From Nemertoderma westbladi (taxonomy: Eukaryota > Xenacoelomorpha > Nemertodermatida > Nemertodermatidae): a stretch of 64,000 nucleotides of DNA. This document shows positions 10,340-22,240 of the stretch, piece after piece; the first letter of the stretch is position 1, and every line of letters begins with the position of its first letter. The notes below the pieces were generated by a model. It was given only the letters and a program-made list of their open reading frames with translations, was not told the origin of the DNA and searched no databases. The stretch is taken from contig JAUCBJ010007028.1 in NCBI GenBank assembly GCA_032718475.1, forward strand, positions 167,186 to 231,185. Reading direction: 5' to 3'. The position numbers and the translations under genes are program-made.

Positions 10340-12250
10340 ACAGGAAACTACTACTACTAGGATCGGCAGGCTGCATTGCAGCTGCATTTTTAAGAATGCT
10401 GTGCCGGCTTATCGAGAAAATTGCACCGCCACAACTCCCTATCACCAATGACATTTGCTAGATCATCCGCATCTTCAAGGCCAGTGTCCTTTAAGATGCG
10501 TCTCAAGAAAGTCATGGGCTGTCCACCATGCTTATTCACTCCATGAGGCTGCCAAAGTACAAGATTATGCACTGGCTGGTCTTCACGGCGAAAGCAATGT
10601 CCTACAAAGCGGAGGCGATTTTGTTCTAGTGTCAAGCTTGGGGGAACCAATGAGACACCTCCAATGTTATATAGTGTCTGGTTGGAGATGTGTGCATTGT
10701 ACTTGACACAATGAACCCGGCGTAGCATTCTTGTAAATGTGCCATCCAGAGATTTGGTGTCCTCAGCAGTTAGAGCCCAGTATGTACTCCCATAGAGGAG
10801 TACTGGAACTACTGCTGCTCTAAATATCCGGACCTTAAGTTTTCGATTAATTCTCGGTGACTTCCAAATCCTGGAAAGCCTTTCCCTTACGTATTCGACT
10901 ACTTACTGACTTCCGGATCCATGATCCCAGGTAACAGAAATCATCCACATGCTCAAGCATACCATCGTTTGAGCTCATGCTCATCCAATCAGAGACTTGA
11001 TGAGGACTTTCAAAGTTAACTGTCTAAATTTTGGTCTTTCTGGAGTTAATAAAAAGACCAACACTAGAAGCAGCATGTTCTAATGAGCTGAAGTGATTCT
11101 GAGAGTACTCCTAAGTCATCAGCAAAGTCTAGATCAGTTAGGTACTTGGCAGGATTTCCTCGACTTCTGGGGCCAGTAGGTGGAGTTATCATCACCCCAT
11201 CATCATTATGATGACCTAAGGACATGCGTAGAACATAGTCAACAACAATTATGAACGAGAATGGTGCAAGTGTGTCTCCCTAGAGGACGCCCCATAACAC
11301 TTCAACAAATTTTTCTGTGTCACCGTCAACAGTAGACACAAATGTTGTCGAACCATCGTATACTGATCTGATTGCTGCAATAATTTCATCAGGAATCCCA
11401 TTTAATGAAAGTATGCTGAACATACGCGAGCGAGAGACTGAATCAAAGGCCTTGAAGAAGTCAACAAAGATAAAAGCCAGATGCCTGTCTTTCTTTTTTG
11501 ATAACTCTTCAATTATCCTTCTAAGTGCCAGAGAGTTCCGTTATCCTTCTAGAGTGTTAGGTTGCCCTTCTTGGGAACTGGCACCAACTTATTTGTTTTC
11601 ATTTCTTGTGGGACTCTTGTTGTACGGTACATGTCTACTATGATGGGATAGATGAGCTTTAAACACTCAGGTATTATAAAGAACTTAGGGGGAAAACCAT
11701 CTACTCCACTGGCACGATTGCAGCAGCCTTTACTTCTGCAAAGGAGATATCACCAATGGGAATGTCTGGGAGTATAGACGCAGACACTTTTACTTCTATA
11801 AAGTTATCAGGCAATACCCTGTCATTATTGAGGAGCTTTTCAAAGTGGGCCTTCCAACCATTGAGGCGATCGGCTGGTGATTCAGCCTTAACCTTGGTGG
11901 TTGGTTGGCTTTTTCGACCAGCAAGCAAGTTGATAGATCTCCATGCCTGGGATGATTGCCTGTTGTCGTCAGCATCATTGATGGCATCAACCTGTTGGTT
12001 TATTAGTTCCTGTAAATTAACAGAGTACTGCCTGTTCAGGGACCTAGATGCAGCCTTAACTGCATTCTTGGCCGCTGTAGTCTGTTTGAGTCGGGACTAT
12101 TTCTGCGCCTTGTAGAGGTCATTTAGGCACTTCTGAATTTTGTTGTCAATCCAGGGGGCCCGTTTCCTGTTTCGAGGGTATACAGGAACTGTTTCTGCAG
12201 CTGCTAACTTAACTGCCTCTGTGAAGGCAGTATAGCCCTCACAGTGACCT
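10340..12250 (-). mobile_element. Degraded RTE-like LINE (RT plus C-terminus, 3' end complete)
   Basis: The sense strand ends (low coordinates) in the same (TAG)n tail as the nested copy at 4.6-5.1 kb. Translation gives, in order: a linker (RKRAPWIDNKIQKCLNDL; NGWKAHFEKLLNNDRVLP), AFIFVDFFKAFDSV (catalytic Asp, near 11450), a VLWGVL*GDTLAPF motif where the usual Gln codon is TAG (11282-11284), YLTDLDFADDLGVL (catalytic Asp pair near 11130), and the C-terminal FRAAVVPVLLYGS...HCFRREDQP segment. Several frame changes and stops make it non-functional. The 5' limit is uncertain; no endonuclease was recognised. Confidence 0.8.
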
Positions 12251-12557
12251 GCCGCCTCAGAGGCATGAACCTCATACCTCTGTTGCTTAGCTGTAGTGTG
12301 AAGCTGGATCTCACACTTGGCTGTTGCAACAGAGAGGACCAGCCAAGTATATGGGTCCTTAATCCAGGACCAAGGGCGTCCTTATCCCAGAACGAAGGGG
12401 GTCCTAGTTACAGGACCAGATTTTCCCTAGTAAGAGGGTCTATGCAGCTACAGGTGGCACCTCCTTTATGCTGCATGGAGGTGGCAAGTTTTCTTGATCA
12501 ATGACCTAGAATACCTGACCTGACCTTACAGGAAACGCAAAAGAATAGGTAGGCCTA
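12251..12557. other. Unassigned DNA between RTE-like LINE and LTR-like region
   Basis: No gene. Short internal similarities (AGGACCA-containing words near 12337, 12366 and 12411) are present. It may be the untranslated upstream part of the RTE-like element. Confidence 0.3.
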
Positions 12558-13713
12558 CTGAAATACAGAAATAAAAGAAATCAGACTGTTGTGTCCCCTA
12601 CGGTAGGGACTACCCTACGGCCTACAAATCTACTAATCAGAAGCTATAGAATATCTCTAACCGTAGAGTCCAGTAGTATACCGCTTACCAGATCCTAGTA
12701 ACGATGTATCTTACTATAAGACTCTAGTAATGAAACGGGCTCGTACAGTATCTGACAACAAATCCCAGTCCAGGATATCTAAACAAACAGATACAATACA
12801 CAAACTACTACTGGCGAGGAGACTGTACGTGAGCGGGTCTAATGCCTACGAACTAGACAAAAGGATACCTGTCCTCTAACCGGTATGGCAGATGTACAGT
12901 TACAGTAACAGACCAAACTTACGGGAAAACAATCCCCGCGCAGCGAATCCTAACTATCGCTGACAGTCCTAAATACCGTAACTTGCCGCGGTGTGATTTA
13001 TATGGTTTATATACGAGCTAAGTGGGTTACAGACCTAGCGTAACAATAACTGATCCCCCTGTACGAAATCAGTCTAAAGAGGGTCGTGCCTAATGTAACG
13101 ATACTGCTGGGTAGAAAACAACAGTTTTATAACGAATAATGAAATACTCCATGCCATAACTAAATATCAGATCCGAATTCTACAAATACAGATAAATTCT
13201 GCCTAAATCTAAAGTGCGCTATAACTAGTAGGAACTCTAAGGGTCAATATGTTTTAGGGCGTGTGTGTGTGGGTGTGTTACAATTAATAAAACAATTTGG
13301 TGTATATCATTTACTAGGTTTTAGTGATTTTCTGACTGAAATAATACCGTGCGCTAGCTACTAAAATAAACTAGTTGCGTTTGTAGAACTTTATACTCAC
13401 AAATGACGTCAAAGCTCTCTCCTTCCTATCCACAACTCAACTGGGCAACCACGGTGTTAGTAACTACACCCGTGATCGGCACAAATACCAGATTCTGGTT
13501 GTAAGATAAGAAATAGGGGTTAATTGCTACCGTACGTTAGCTGATGTGGTATACAAATTTGATTCTAGAATTTTGTTGCTGCGGTAGTTAGCAGCAAATA
13601 CCTATCAGTACGTGGCAAGGCGCGGTAGGATATTAATAAACCTCCCTAGGCCAAGCGGTGTGCTGGTAGCAGAAATACTCCTTGCCAGATCAAATAACTA
13701 ACTCCAGGTAGGA

Positions 13714-13738
13714 GGGGGGGGGGGGGGGGGGGGGGGGG
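13714..13738 (+). repeat. Homopolymer of 25 G
   Basis: Uninterrupted G run inside the LTR-like region; a second run lies about 200 bp away. Confidence 0.95.
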
Positions 13739-13910
13739 TACTAATGTATGTTCCACAAAGCGAACCGGTACCAAACAGTCAGTACTAACAAATCACTAAA
13801 TTATGGAACGTATGCTGTCCGTACATAATATGTACTTGCGTACTGACGAACGGCAATAGCTCGCACCTGTGAGGTATACAGGTAACCCAGGGGTTTGCAG
13901 GACTGACAAA

Positions 13911-13934
13911 GGGGGGGGGGGGGGGGGGGGGGGG
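13911..13934 (+). repeat. Homopolymer of 24 G
   Basis: Uninterrupted G run, second of a pair within the LTR-like region. True length may be affected by sequencing. Confidence 0.95.
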
Positions 13935-14915
13935 TTCCACCTGAAATATAATTATTTGATCCTAAATTTTGCGGCGTCCCAGGACGGCATCACACTTACC
14001 CTGATCTATAGGTCTTACGTCGGGCAAGGGTGTTTGCGCTTTTAGACCTTTAGAAGTTTAACCCGCTAATTTCAGATGTCTTTTAGTTTGTAAATCGACT
14101 TTAGCCTATGACAAGTATTTGATACACTACATTAGCCGAAGCCAGCCTATGCGCGACCATTCACCCGCTGGATATACCCGGGAGACTGGATTAGGATGCT
14201 TTGACCTTATTGCAGTGTAAGCCTACTGTATTATTCGATTGATCGTTAATATATAATCTCTGACAAACATTATTCACTTTCGGGAAATATTAACAGTTCC
14301 TTTAGGATGTGGCGCTCTAAATATGTAAACAGAGTTATGACTTATACTAAACACAATGGTATGGCTTATGATTCACGTATAAGGCGCATTGTTTAGAAGA
14401 TGCTTTGTTATCAGTCACACTCCTGCACACTACCGGTACCGCACAATACTGCACACTGATCTGCCGACCGTCACTGAATTTGATCATACATAAAGAGAAC
14501 AGCAATTGACTCATGTAGTGCCTATGAAATAGCATTAGATTCACTCCAAACCAATATAATTTAAGTCGCAATTGCTATATGTAACCAATCTCTAACCTTC
14601 AGTATATCAAGAAGATTGGGGTTTTATGGTTATTTATCGATATTCTCCAAATATAACAATATTCCATCAACTGATACAATTAATAACCGACAGTAAATAG
14701 CAGTAAAATAATGCGGTGTGTACTGGTACTGGTACCGATTGTTGAGGTATGGTATGATATGTTTGTTTGAGCCAGGTGCCAGGTGCCAGGATAACAGTTA
14801 TACGTTTCTATAATCAAAGCCTACTAATGTTTGGCTAAAGTCTGAAACTTAAAATAATTCCACAGCCGATGTTCTGGCATCAGGAAGTTGGAAAAAACCA
14901 ACACTGAACTCGCCC

Positions 14916-15294
14916 AGCACGATTTGCAGAGTTATCTCCACACATAAAATGAAAATCGCCCTGATTGGCTGCTAAGCCGAACAAAGAACCCATAGGGCCA
15001 ACGGCCGTTTCCATGTCAGCAAACCAGCTGGTAGATGTCGTAATCTGAGTCATCAAGGCTACACTGTGCTAAGAGGATTTTGGCGTATTGCGGCATTAGT
15101 GGCTTGTTATGTCCGCCAAAGTACACATACAGAAAGAACAGCTTTTATGTCCGCTAAAACACCTACACGGTACTTTGCGGGCAAAGGGACTGATTATATC
15201 CGCAAAAGCTTTTACACCGCTCCCAGAAAATGGGATTCAAGTCTATGAAATATACGAAATCACAGTTTCTAAAATACAAAAATACTCTAAACAG
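14916..15294. other. Untranslated stretch between gene Y and the LTR-like region
   Basis: No gene. Three imperfect ~40 bp repeats starting ATGTCCGCCAAAGTAC / ATGTCCGCTAAAACAC / ATATCCGCAAAAGCTT occur between 15108 and 15220. Confidence 0.45.
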
Positions 15295-16896
15295 TTAGTC
15301 TTTCTTGCGTGGACGGCGTTTACGCAGTTTTTTAAAGCTAGCAAGAGTCTTTTTCTCTTTGGGGCGAGCCACTTTACTAGGAGGGCTATAACTCCTGGGT
15401 GAAGGGTGCAATATGATTGCATCAGAAGGTGTAGGATTATGGTCGGTGTATCTGCCGGTCGAAGTGCCTGGTTGGTCGACGTCAACTTCGGTGGAGAGAG
15501 GTCTAACGGCCTTTAGAGCGCGTTTCAGGACAGCAGCTCTTACGGGTCCTTGACGAGTGGTCTGAACGAGAGCCGTGGGCGGACCATAGGCAGTGAGAAA
15601 CTTCCTTGGTTTAATGGTTCTTTCCAACTCGCGTTCTCGGGCTCGATATTCGTAGGGCCGTCGATATACTTCCTGTAACTATGGATGCGAGTTGATAAAT
15701 AAATCGCCATATTCTGGATCTTGACGGATAAAATTGATCAAGTTATAGGAATGAATATCGTTAGGATTAACGCTCCTAAGAAATTTGCGTACAAATTTGG
15801 TTGAAATACATTCTCCGACACGCTTCATTAGTTCGTAACTCAGTGTGCGTGATTTCTGTTCGACGGACGCGAATAGATAAGGATGGAACACATAAACTCC
15901 TTCGTAGGCGCGTCCAGGGTAATAGCGATGGCGTGAATCACAATGTAAATCAGCGTTCGCTTCCCAAGCTCGAATGTAACGTAGTGTAATCAATTCATCT
16001 ACGCTTTCTAGATCGTGATTGAAAGGGCAATCAAAACTGGCATGTCCTTTTAGTTGACAATGGTGGCATTGAGTCATAAATTGGGGGCAGACTGCAAAAC
16101 TGTGCAAGTTATTGAGTCTGCAATATGCACAATAGATTTCCATTGCTGGTTGTTTGTGGAAATAGGAGCAGGGTACGTTTGAGTCCATGGGCGTAATATG
16201 GTCTCTCGATGCGCATAACCGACAACGTTGAATAACAGAGGAGTGTAAGTTCTGTATACAAATATCTTTGAAAATTGCAAATCCAGCGCTATCTAACTTC
16301 TCCGCAGCTGAGTCTCTTAGGCTGAGCTTGGTCAATGCGCGGTCCTTGAATTGGCTATCAACGTTACGGAACGGGGTTAAAAAACAGCTGAAACATTCGA
16401 AGCGGATGAATTTATTATGTTCATCTAGCTTAGAGAGTTTGGTTCCAAGTATTAATGGATGGGCGCGTATAGTACGACTGCACACATCAGCTAGCCAACC
16501 GGCAAGTGTGGTGTTTTCAAAGATTGTGTATATAGCCAGGGAAGGCCGAAGTGGAACACTCATGAAGCTATACACGACGCCAGGTGCGGGCAATGGTCCG
16601 TCAAAGTATAATCGAGAATAATGGTCTCCATATACTTGTTGATAGTTGATAGGATTTCCGACTTTGAAATTCCATCCGTATTCCTGAAAGGCAAGATGTC
16701 CGATGGAAGTTCGTTGTACTTTAGTGATGCTGCTGGACGTATTGGCATACATTGTGCGGAAGAAACCTCGGCCTTCTGCCCAGGGAGCAATCAGCTGAGT
16801 ATCCACGAAAGGATATTTTCGGATATTATTTTCGGATATTAAGGATTCTTTCGTTGAACAACATCTCGAGCACGGGCTGGGGTAACATCGATCCAT
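15295..16896 (-). pseudogene. Accessory gene Y of the outer element: triple CCHC zinc-knuckle protein
   Basis: About 530 codons in one frame, broken by a single in-frame TAG at 15679-15681. The N-terminal domain (residues ~30-220) is shared with Y of the inner element: WNFKVGN/WDFKIKT, AHPLILG/RHPLVFG, CFLTPFRN/RFLTPFFN and AIFKDICIQN/AIFEGVYRQN. Three zinc knuckles follow (residues ~225-292): CRLCASRDH...C, CAYCRLNNLHSFAVC and CHHCQLKGHASFDC, the second with one extra residue before His. The C-terminus is basic (KKLRKRRPRKK). It overlaps the end of gene X by about 70 bases in another frame. No signal peptide or membrane segment, so not an envelope. Nucleic-acid binding is expected from the knuckles; the true function is unknown. 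Confidence 0.7.
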
Positions 16897-18490
16897 TGAT
16901 ACCCATGGCCGGTTTGCGCTCGGTGTCTATGACATAACGCTGCGCGAGTTCGAATTGTCCATGTCGGAGATTCTTTTGTATTTTGGTGAGAGTCTCAAAA
17001 GAATAATCAATCACATCGGAACACGCTCGAGTAAACACGTGGGTAGAACCTGCTAATCCTCGTATATGTATCATGCGCGTAGTTCCTAATTTTCCGACCG
17101 GAACGCTACCTTCGTTATCGTAGGTGACAACTCCATACATTTCAATGACATTAAGAGTTTTGTTCCACTCTTTGGTGGCGTTCTCTAGGGTCATCCCTAC
17201 TGGATGCCACAAAGTGGCGCATTGGCTAGCGTCAGGGAGATCACTATACTTCAGGTACTGAGTGGTATACGTCTCCACATTTCCATATCTTTGTATTCTC
17301 TCTTCTTCGAATAATACGTCGAGATTCCAATGGACTAATCGAGTTTTAATAAATCCATTGAGATTATACGGAGGTGTTGTATCCTTCTCGATTCTAGAAA
17401 CGTTGTATGGTTTTCTGAAGGAGTTTACTTTCACTAACTGATCCAGATGTTTCTGCAATTGTTTGAGTTTGACAAGGTCGAGAGGATTTATTAGCGGTAG
17501 AAACCTTAGATTATGCGTCGGGTCTTCAGGTTTTACCATATAATATTGAGTCAGATTGACATAATAAGGGTGGTCTTTAATCCCATAAAACGAGTTCGGT
17601 AAAGGTCTAGCGTGTATGATGACATCGTGCACCATACAACGGACAAGATCCGCTCGATTGTCCGGAGGTTCAATGAGTATACCGTCAACATAAGCGGCCT
17701 CGATTGGCGGACACTGTAACATAGGAGCGTCAGCGATAAGATTTCGTGATCTTATGTTGATATCAACCGGTTGGGGTTGTATCGTCGCGAAGAGTTTGTC
17801 TCCGAAATGGGGAACCATCGAGGGATGAAGGACGGTTTTAGAGTAGAGATCCGTCATAAGGATTTGAGCTTCGGGTTGGGCTAAAGTGGCTTCTTCTCTC
17901 TCATCCATTTCAGTGTGTTTCTCCTTGAGTTGGTTTTCCTCAACTTGTCGCTGTAGGCGTTCATCTAAAAACTCTTGTAGAGAATACGTGCGTCCAAGCT
18001 CGATGTCTTCCTCGAGGTTTTGGATTTCTCGATCAAACTGTGGCAAGGCCAACTCCTTCACCGATTGGACTTGTTGCTGTAATTTACGTTTCTCTAAACA
18101 ATCTTGCATTCCTTTTCCAATCTTCTGCCGAATAGCGTCTAACGCGTTTCTTATAACGCTCTCCTCGACTTCAGTGGTGGGTTGCATTGGGGTTAAACCT
18201 GGACGATTGTAAGGATTAAACGGTGATATTAGATGCCCGCGTCCCAATCCGGCTAGGTAGAATGGGCGAATATCTAACGAACCCACTACCGGGGTGCCAC
18301 CGGTTAATTGTTCGGGTAACACTAAATCTTTGAACAGTGAATATAGTTCGGGAGGATCCGTGATACTGTTAGGATCAAGAGTTTGAGGTCTCACTGGGGA
18401 ATGAGGAGGCCTGACAAAGTATTCCGGAACTCTGATCATGGGTTTATTTAGTGATCGTTTGAGGCGAGCGATCGTAGGTGATATATTATA
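16826..18490 (-). pseudogene. Accessory gene X of the outer element, C-terminal part
   Basis: An open frame of 537 codons from an ATG, extendable upstream in frame (...KRSLNKPMIRVP) to the LINE junction, so this ATG is probably internal to a longer gene. It opens with MIRVPEYFVRPP...TLDP, matching MISIDFSGKRPPRP...TLDP of the inner X. A charged coiled coil follows (about residues 95-190, QQQVQSVKELALPQFD, LQEFLDERLQRQVEEN). The C-terminal domain has TYDNEG...MIHIRG...THVF, matching FYDNEG...CIQIRA...THVF. A LINE insertion separates it from its N-terminal half. I do not recognise the family. Confidence 0.65.
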
Positions 18491-18494
18491 TTAT

Positions 18495-21400
18495 ATAATT
18501 ATAGACTTAAAATTATAGCACAAATAAATTTCCCGACGTAATCATAAGTCCTTAAAAGAATGTGAAAATATCGGACTAAGCAAAATAATAATTACAAATT
18601 CAAATTCACTACACAAGTAAGAAAATAAATTTATTTTATTTTACAGGAAGAAACATTTGTTAGAGTAATTGTATTACTAAAATTAATAGAAGACGTAGTA
18701 ATCAATTGTACACAGTTAGTGTATCGTAGACCCTTTTTGCTAGAGTTCGATAATCCGAATCGTGTTCCATGATTCCATGCAAATCGCTACGTTCGCCGTC
18801 AATATGTAGATGTTCTGTTAATTTACAATGGAACAAAACATGTTTCTCATCTTGCACGTCGCCTGAACCACAACAACAGGTTCGTTGTTTCCGATCAATT
18901 CTACTCCACCTCCCTGTTTCGACGCGCAAGCGGTGAGCCGAAACTCTGAATCGCGTTAAGGCGAGACGATGCTCCTCGAATAGACTTTTGTTTAGATTGA
19001 GGTTGTAACAACTGAACGGTGTAAGCGTTGGGTTGATCTCCAGGTAGGTTCGTAGCTTTGTGTGCAACGGCGCCAGCTGACAAATTCGCTGCTGACGAGC
19101 AACGAAATCCTCAGTAATGTAGTTTCTATTAGAGCCGATTAAACGATTGACTGCGCGAACCATAGGAGAGTTTATTCTCGACCCAGCGCTGAACGCAATG
19201 TAAAATGGATCTGTGACATCCCATGAACCCATTTTCTTCAGTAACCATACTCGCTGTTTCTCATGAATCATGGCAGACAAACTGGGAAATCCTGATTCGA
19301 TGAGACAAGCATCATTATTTGTTTGTGTGCGAACTCCTAATAGCGACTTGATAACGCGTATGTATTGTACTTCAAGTGGTTTATAAGACGAACAAATCCA
19401 GGTTTCGCAACCATAGTACAGCGATGCAAATAGAGCGGCGTTGCATACCATCCGTTTAATGCAGAAAGGCATATTGCGATTAGCAATAATGAAAGCATAA
19501 AACTTATTGACATGTTTTTGGTTAGACTCGTATTGTAGCTTCAGCGTACTGGACATTTTACCGTCACCAGAAATATGGTTACCCAGATAAACGTACTCGG
19601 TACATGGCTTGATTACAACACCAGATGGTAAAACAAAAGTTGATTTATCGTAGTCATTTCCATTGATTACCATTAGTTTTGTTTTCTTGACGTTAATTGA
19701 CATACCGGACCAATTACAAAAATCAAACAAAATGAGCGCCTTCTTAATGATACCATCACGTGTAGTTGATAGTAAGACAGCGTCATCCATTAAGAGGAAG
19801 ATGTGTAGAGCACCAAGAAAACCATCATTGGAGCATAGATCACTTAACATTTGTACCAGGCGATTCATAAACAAAATGAATAATATGCAGCTGGAGGGTG
19901 CGCCTTGGCGAACTCCAAGCGTCGCAACAATAACGACAGCGTTAATGAACATAACTGACACTTTATATAAAATCGCTATGGCCATTATCATTAAACGTCC
20001 ACATCCTAAGTCTCGGAGAACTTCCAAAAGTCTCTTTCTTGACACTTTATCGTATGCCTTCTGAAAGTCAACGTATAGAATAAACAGTTTGCATTTACTA
20101 TGTTTTGAAATATCAATCAAGAGTCTGAGGGCGAATATTTGCTCTTGGCAATCACGACCTTCCTGAGCTCCTGCCTGACATCGATCCAGTTTTGCCCATT
20201 TTGATAAACGTTTTCGAATAATTTCATCAAACACCTTTGCTATCGTGTCCATGATGGCGATACCCCGGTAATTATCCGTTACAGACTTATGGCCGCGCTT
20301 GAACAGGATGACGAGTTTAGAACCACACCAACGCAATGGTATACGTATACATGAGTTGTTGAAGACTAAGTTGAACAACGTAACCAATAAGAGAATGAAC
20401 GTACCACCGATAGTAGCTATTTTCAGAAGTGTTGGCGGAGCCCCAATATAAGATTTATTAGATTTCAATTTACAGACGGCATCTTCCACTTCTTCTTGAC
20501 TAATGGGGTTGTCCAGTTCAGGCACGATGGGTATATTTGAAATGTCTATTAAGACATCGGCGACGTCATTCCTCTCTGGATTCAGTAAATTAGTAAAGTG
20601 GGTAGCAAACACATCATCTGATGGAAATCCCGAATGATCTGTCTCCAATGTACCTTTCCATGAGATCATTTGCCAGAGCGATTTTGGATCTTGCGATTTA
20701 GCGATCTCCATCCAATGTTTGTAGATCGTTATATTGTTACCGTCTTGGATATTCATTATGTTTGTAGATACCAACTTCGGTAAACGGCTGACTTTCTCGG
20801 TCTGAGAAAGTAGCCAATATAACTGATCGTCGAAGACTTGTGGGTCTGTAATGTCGGAGAATCGTGCAGCGTTTTTATCAATGAAATCTACAACTTTTCT
20901 AGTGTCTAAGTTTGTGTTGCGAATTTTACAACATTTCGGAGGTGGGTTCGAGTATACCGATTTACCAAGATCTGATGCTCTTTCCAGAAGAATCGCTCCA
21001 CTAATTTCACACTGTAGCTCAACTGAGACTTCCAGGGGTGAGTGATCAGACGGGAAGCTGAGATTCTGGTTGTTGTTGAATGATGTGACAGTAATTGAGT
21101 TTTGGTTACTAACAAAACAATAATCAATCTGTGAGATCCATCTTTCTTTTTTTCGGAATGTGTAGTTATAAGAAAAGTCGCCCAACGGACCCAAAAGTTT
21201 ACAGCCAGTATCTTTTATTATAGCGTTCAGCGTCTTTCCGTTCTTGTTAACTTTATTAACAACATGTGCGTTGAAGTCTCCAATAAACAAAAAGGAATCA
21301 CTATCTTCTTTTAAATAGCCCTGAATAACACCAAATGTTTCCGTTTTGAAGTACAGTGAGTCTGATGGAGCTATATAACAACCAATAAAACAGACATTCG

Positions 21401-22240
21401 GATATTGTTTAAATTTAACAGCCATAATGCCTTCAATATTGATCGATATTTTTGAGACATCGCGGTATAACGAGTTGCGGATACACATAGCAGTTCCACC
21501 TCGACCGGGGGTGGATTTATCGGGAATGGAAAGTACTTTAAAACCGGGTAGCGACAGCTGAAGTGCAGTCTTGATTTCATACAGGAAAACTAAGTCGAAA
21601 TTTTGAAAATAGTTTATGAGCCAGTTTAAACGGAGTTTGTCTCGAACATCACAGATATTAAATGAACAAATTGACAGATGATTACGCGGGCCTCCCTATT
21701 TAAAGTAAGTGGGCATATATCGATCTACAATGACATTATTTCGTAGTATTACGCCAGCTTTAGTGTCATATTTAATCGGTACGCCTACATTCTCGGGGTT
21801 GTTTTTGAGTTTTCTCTCTTCCTGTTGAAGTCGTTGAATTTCGCGTCTCGTAGCAGGATGTACGTCTTTTTTAACATAAATATCTTTCAGATCTTTCTTG
21901 TTGTTGTCCTTTAAATGTTGACAATTACTAAGAACTTTATCTCGACTCTTCTTGTCTTTAGTGTTTATCATGATCGGGCGAGAATAAGGTTTACCATTTG
22001 TGTAATTACCTGGTTTCCACTCACCGATGCGTTCCGCGGTAAACTCAATCTCATCACATTTAATTTCTTTGAAAAGCATTTCGACTTTATCACTAACCGA
22101 GCCGGGGAGCACCTCATGATTCTCATCTTCAGGAACTCCTAAGATAACAAGCTTTGCATAACGTTTCTCTTGGTCGATTGCTTCCATAAAGATTTGTTGT
22201 TGTCGCAAAGTGTTGTGAACGGTACGTAATTCGTTGTTCA
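18495..22240 (-). mobile_element. 5'-truncated APE-type LINE inserted in gene X
   Basis: Contains the C-terminal part of an ORF1, a complete-looking ORF2 and an AT-rich 3' UTR with CTGTAAAATAAAATAAATTT. The 5' junction lies in a GATGTATC duplicated stretch near 22240-22262; the 3' junction is just before SPTIARLKRSLNKP of gene X. It has the same orientation as gene X. No certain target duplication was found; the duplicated ATCGATACATCGATACATCG at the 5' junction is suggestive only. Confidence 0.8.
18702..21695 (-). CDS. LINE ORF2: APE endonuclease plus reverse transcriptase
   Basis: About 997 codons. The N-terminal endonuclease has CSFNI, the FLYEIKT Glu region, GDFNAH (near 21255) and FPSDHSP (near 21045), the conserved metal-binding and catalytic positions of the APE fold. 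The RT follows: NYRGIAIMDTIAKVF, AGAQEGRDC, LYVDFQKAYDKV (first catalytic Asp, near 20060), GVRQGAPSSCILF and LLMDDAVLL (Asp pair near 19785, Leu-Met in place of the common Phe/Tyr-Ala/Val), then YLGNHISGDG and SLYYGCETW. A C-terminal zinc motif reads CCCGSGDVQDEKHVLFHC. It is uninterrupted and shares its frame with the upstream ORF, separated only by a TAG at 21696-21698. The first ATG lies at 21486-21488, inside the endonuclease, so translation would need reinitiation or readthrough. Best preserved enzyme in the window; clade not assigned. Confidence 0.88.
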   Translation of the reverse strand, partial: GGPRNHLSICSFNICDVRDKLRLNWLINYFQNFDLVFLYEIKTALQLSLPGFKVLSIPDKSTPGRGGTAMCIRNSLYRDVSKISINIEGIMAVKFKQYPNVCFIGCYIAPSDSLYFKTETFGVIQGYLKEDSDSFLFIGDFNAHVVNKVNKNGKTLNAIIKDTGCKLLGPLGDFSYNYTFRKKERWISQIDYCFVSNQNSITVTSFNNNQNLSFPSDHSPLEVSVELQCEISGAILLERASDLGKSVYSNPPPKCCKIRNTNLDTRKVVDFIDKNAARFSDITDPQVFDDQLYWLLSQTEKVSRLPKLVSTNIMNIQDGNNITIYKHWMEIAKSQDPKSLWQMISWKGTLETDHSGFPSDDVFATHFTNLLNPERNDVADVLIDISNIPIVPELDNPISQEEVEDAVCKLKSNKSYIGAPPTLLKIATIGGTFILLLVTLFNLVFNNSCIRIPLRWCGSKLVILFKRGHKSVTDNYRGIAIMDTIAKVFDEIIRKRLSKWAKLDRCQAGAQEGRDCQEQIFALRLLIDISKHSKCKLFILYVDFQKAYDKVSRKRLLEVLRDLGCGRLMIMAIAILYKVSVMFINAVVIVATLGVRQGAPSSCILFILFMNRLVQMLSDLCSNDGFLGALHIFLLMDDAVLLSTTRDGIIKKALILFDFCNWSGMSINVKKTKLMVINGNDYDKSTFVLPSGVVIKPCTEYVYLGNHISGDGKMSSTLKLQYESNQKHVNKFYAFIIANRNMPFCIKRMVCNAALFASLYYGCETWICSSYKPLEVQYIRVIKSLLGVRTQTNNDACLIESGFPSLSAMIHEKQRVWLLKKMGSWDVTDPFYIAFSAGSRINSPMVRAVNRLIGSNRNYITEDFVARQQRICQLAPLHTKLRTYLEINPTLTPFSCYNLNLNKSLFEEHRLALTRFRVSAHRLRVETGRWSRIDRKQRTCCCGSGDVQDEKHVLFHCKLTEHLHIDGERSDLHGIMEHDSDYRTLAKRVYDTLTVYN

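Larger units (their letters stand above)
12558..14915 (-). repeat. Candidate 3' LTR of the outer BEL/Pao element
   Basis: Read on the minus strand, about 840 bp (14050-14890) is closely similar to the plus strand at 55505-56345, which lies upstream of a gag leader of the same family. Weaker similarity appears further in (TGGTATTTGTGCC near 13480 against TGGTGATTTTGTGCC near 57670). Position fits: it follows cassette gene Y in the sense direction, as the inner element's 3' LTR follows its own Y. A TGTTGG start near 14915 and a TTTCA end near 12558 are guesses from the comparison. It contains two long G runs. Confidence 0.45.

Noticed and set aside
13261-13280. Short GTGTGTGTGGGTGTG microsatellite as a regulatory signal
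   Set aside because: Too short and isolated to support any call beyond simple sequence.
15066-15402. Two plus-strand ORFs next to gene Y
   Set aside because: They cross short repeats and the antisense of gene Y, with no recognisable domain.
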